From an uncultured Lachnospira sp. (GTDB lineage Bacteria; Bacillota; Clostridia; Lachnospirales; Lachnospiraceae), in the NCBI GenBank assembly GCA_910585095.1, contig CAJUBU010000002.1, positions 1,905 through 18,042 of the forward strand: a stretch of DNA of 16,138 nt. Direction: 5' to 3'. How positions within the stretch are numbered: position 1 is the stretch's first letter; every line of letters starts with the position of its first letter. The notes beneath the pieces are model-generated. The model made no database searches. It saw nothing but the letters and a program-made list of their open reading frames with translations, and had not been told where the DNA came from. The translations under genes and the position numbers were made by a program. Positions 15,476 to 16,138 of the stretch are shown in pieces.

Positions 15476-16138
15476 TTATCCACACAAGAAACAAGCTCTT
15501 CTATCATTTACTGAATCTATTGGCACCTGCAATACTGTCCTTTTTAATGCAAAACAATTACTGCGTCCATGATATTCTCTTCCAAATGGTGTGATATATA
15601 CAATCTTTCCATACCCCTGTTTTTTACACGATGAACATTCATAATATTTCCCGCCATTTTCATTCCTTGCACTCTCAATTTTATCAATAGAAATTTCCAT
15701 AATCGTAACAGAGAGTGATGAACATTGCCTATTTCTATGAAATACATCACTATTTTCAGTTATATATACCTTTTCATTTTCTGTATTACCATCTTTTTTC
15801 CATTCTTTGCTTTTATCTTCCCCAAACCAAGCCTCTATGGTATATGTATGCTTTTGTGTTAAAATACCAATTCCAAATATATCAAAAGGATTTTTTATAT
15901 GATAGATAATATCAACATTTAAAATACTGCTGTCGCTAGACCTATCTGCTAATACTACAATTCCAGCATTACCACCAATAATATTATGACTTGATGCATA
16001 ATTATATCCTAAATGATTGAGCAAACTGCCATATATCGAGGCAGATGTAACTGCCCCTGATAAACGAGCTATACCCGTTTGATACTTTAAAGCATAATAT
16101 GCAGCTTCATCTATATCGCATCTTACATTTATAAACTG
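15476..16138 (-). CDS. Pilus-type (TadE/TadG-like) protein with two C-terminal Cys/His modules, N-terminus cut by window edge
   Basis: The frame stays open to the right edge, giving 220 visible residues without the true start. The N-terminal visible part has no recognised motif except a Gly/Ala-rich stretch. I infer a pilus role from the prepilin peptidase and prepilin-like genes that follow. The C-terminus carries two similar modules. Module 1 (about 124-171) is VYITE, H134, C139-SSL, then C168-SSC171. Module 2 (about 180-219) is VYITPFGREYH190, C195-FAL, then C216-FLC219. Each has the pattern V-Y-I-T, about 9 residues, H, 4 residues, C, L, helix, C-x-x-C, like the small zinc-binding module found at the end of secreted nucleases and ComEC-type proteins. 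They probably bind metal outside the cell or form disulfides. The last residue is Gly after C219. Function is unknown. Confidence 0.62.
   Translation of the reverse strand, partial: QFINVRCDIDEAAYYALKYQTGIARLSGAVTSASIYGSLLNHLGYNYASSHNIIGGNAGIVVLADRSSDSSILNVDIIYHIKNPFDIFGIGILTQKHTYTIEAWFGEDKSKEWKKDGNTENEKVYITENSDVFHRNRQCSSLSVTIMEISIDKIESARNENGGKYYECSSCKKQGYGKIVYITPFGREYHGRSNCFALKRTVLQVPIDSVNDRRACFLCG

Overview
The window looks like chromosome from a low-GC anaerobic Firmicute, most likely a Lachnospiraceae-type gut Clostridium. The grounds are strong AT bias, AGGAGG-like ribosome binding sites, and family combinations I associate with that group: a DUF5711 protein, a DUF6382-FHA protein in a Tad pilus cluster, the YbhJ-type aconitase 'hydratase', and a polyamine cluster using carboxy(nor)spermidine dehydrogenase. 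The taxonomic call is inference. All genes are on the minus strand except one small histidine-kinase-like gene at 11504-12211. I see no tRNA, rRNA, CRISPR array, insertion sequence or phage gene.

Layout, left to right; minus-strand transcription runs right to left. (1) 1-3532: polyamine operon, in transcription order a PLP amino-acid decarboxylase (TTG start), spermidine synthase speE, and carboxynorspermidine/carboxyspermidine dehydrogenase, which runs off the left edge. (2) 3730-7252: three envelope genes in the order LysM protein, DUF5711 protein, CvpA-family membrane protein. The LysM protein carries an N-terminal domain that resembles an MPN/JAB fold stripped of its metal ligands. (3) 7523-11371: a tight unit of HIT-family hydrolase, aconitase-family hydratase and an unrecognised coiled-coil membrane protein, followed by a hairpin terminator. 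(4) 11504-12211 (+): a soluble, sensor-less histidine-kinase-like protein with a cysteine cluster. A long hairpin at 12224-12269 separates it from the convergent next gene. (5) 12287-13273: a flavodoxin-fold/SCP2 two-domain protein. (6) 13350-16138: part of a Tad (type IVc pilus) cluster. It has a pilus-type protein with two Cys/His modules (cut by the right edge), a TadV-type prepilin peptidase, a tiny prepilin-like protein, and a DUF6382-FHA membrane protein.

How the genes work together: in region 1 the decarboxylase starts polyamine synthesis. SpeE and the dehydrogenase are enzymes of two different routes to the aminopropyl group, which is unusual side by side. Region 2 genes all encode membrane-anchored or wall-binding proteins and may act together, but weak promoters can be read inside the group. 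Region 6 encodes a processing peptidase next to its likely substrate and an FHA protein that may link the pilus machine to Ser/Thr phosphorylation.

Several starts were moved inward from the longest open frame because a ribosome binding site decides the start: 5938, 7252, 11371 and 14977. Position 14747 was chosen mainly from family similarity. The best candidates for undescribed biology are the MPN-like/LysM protein and its neighbours, the coiled-coil protein coupled to aconitase, and the cysteine-rich orphan kinase.
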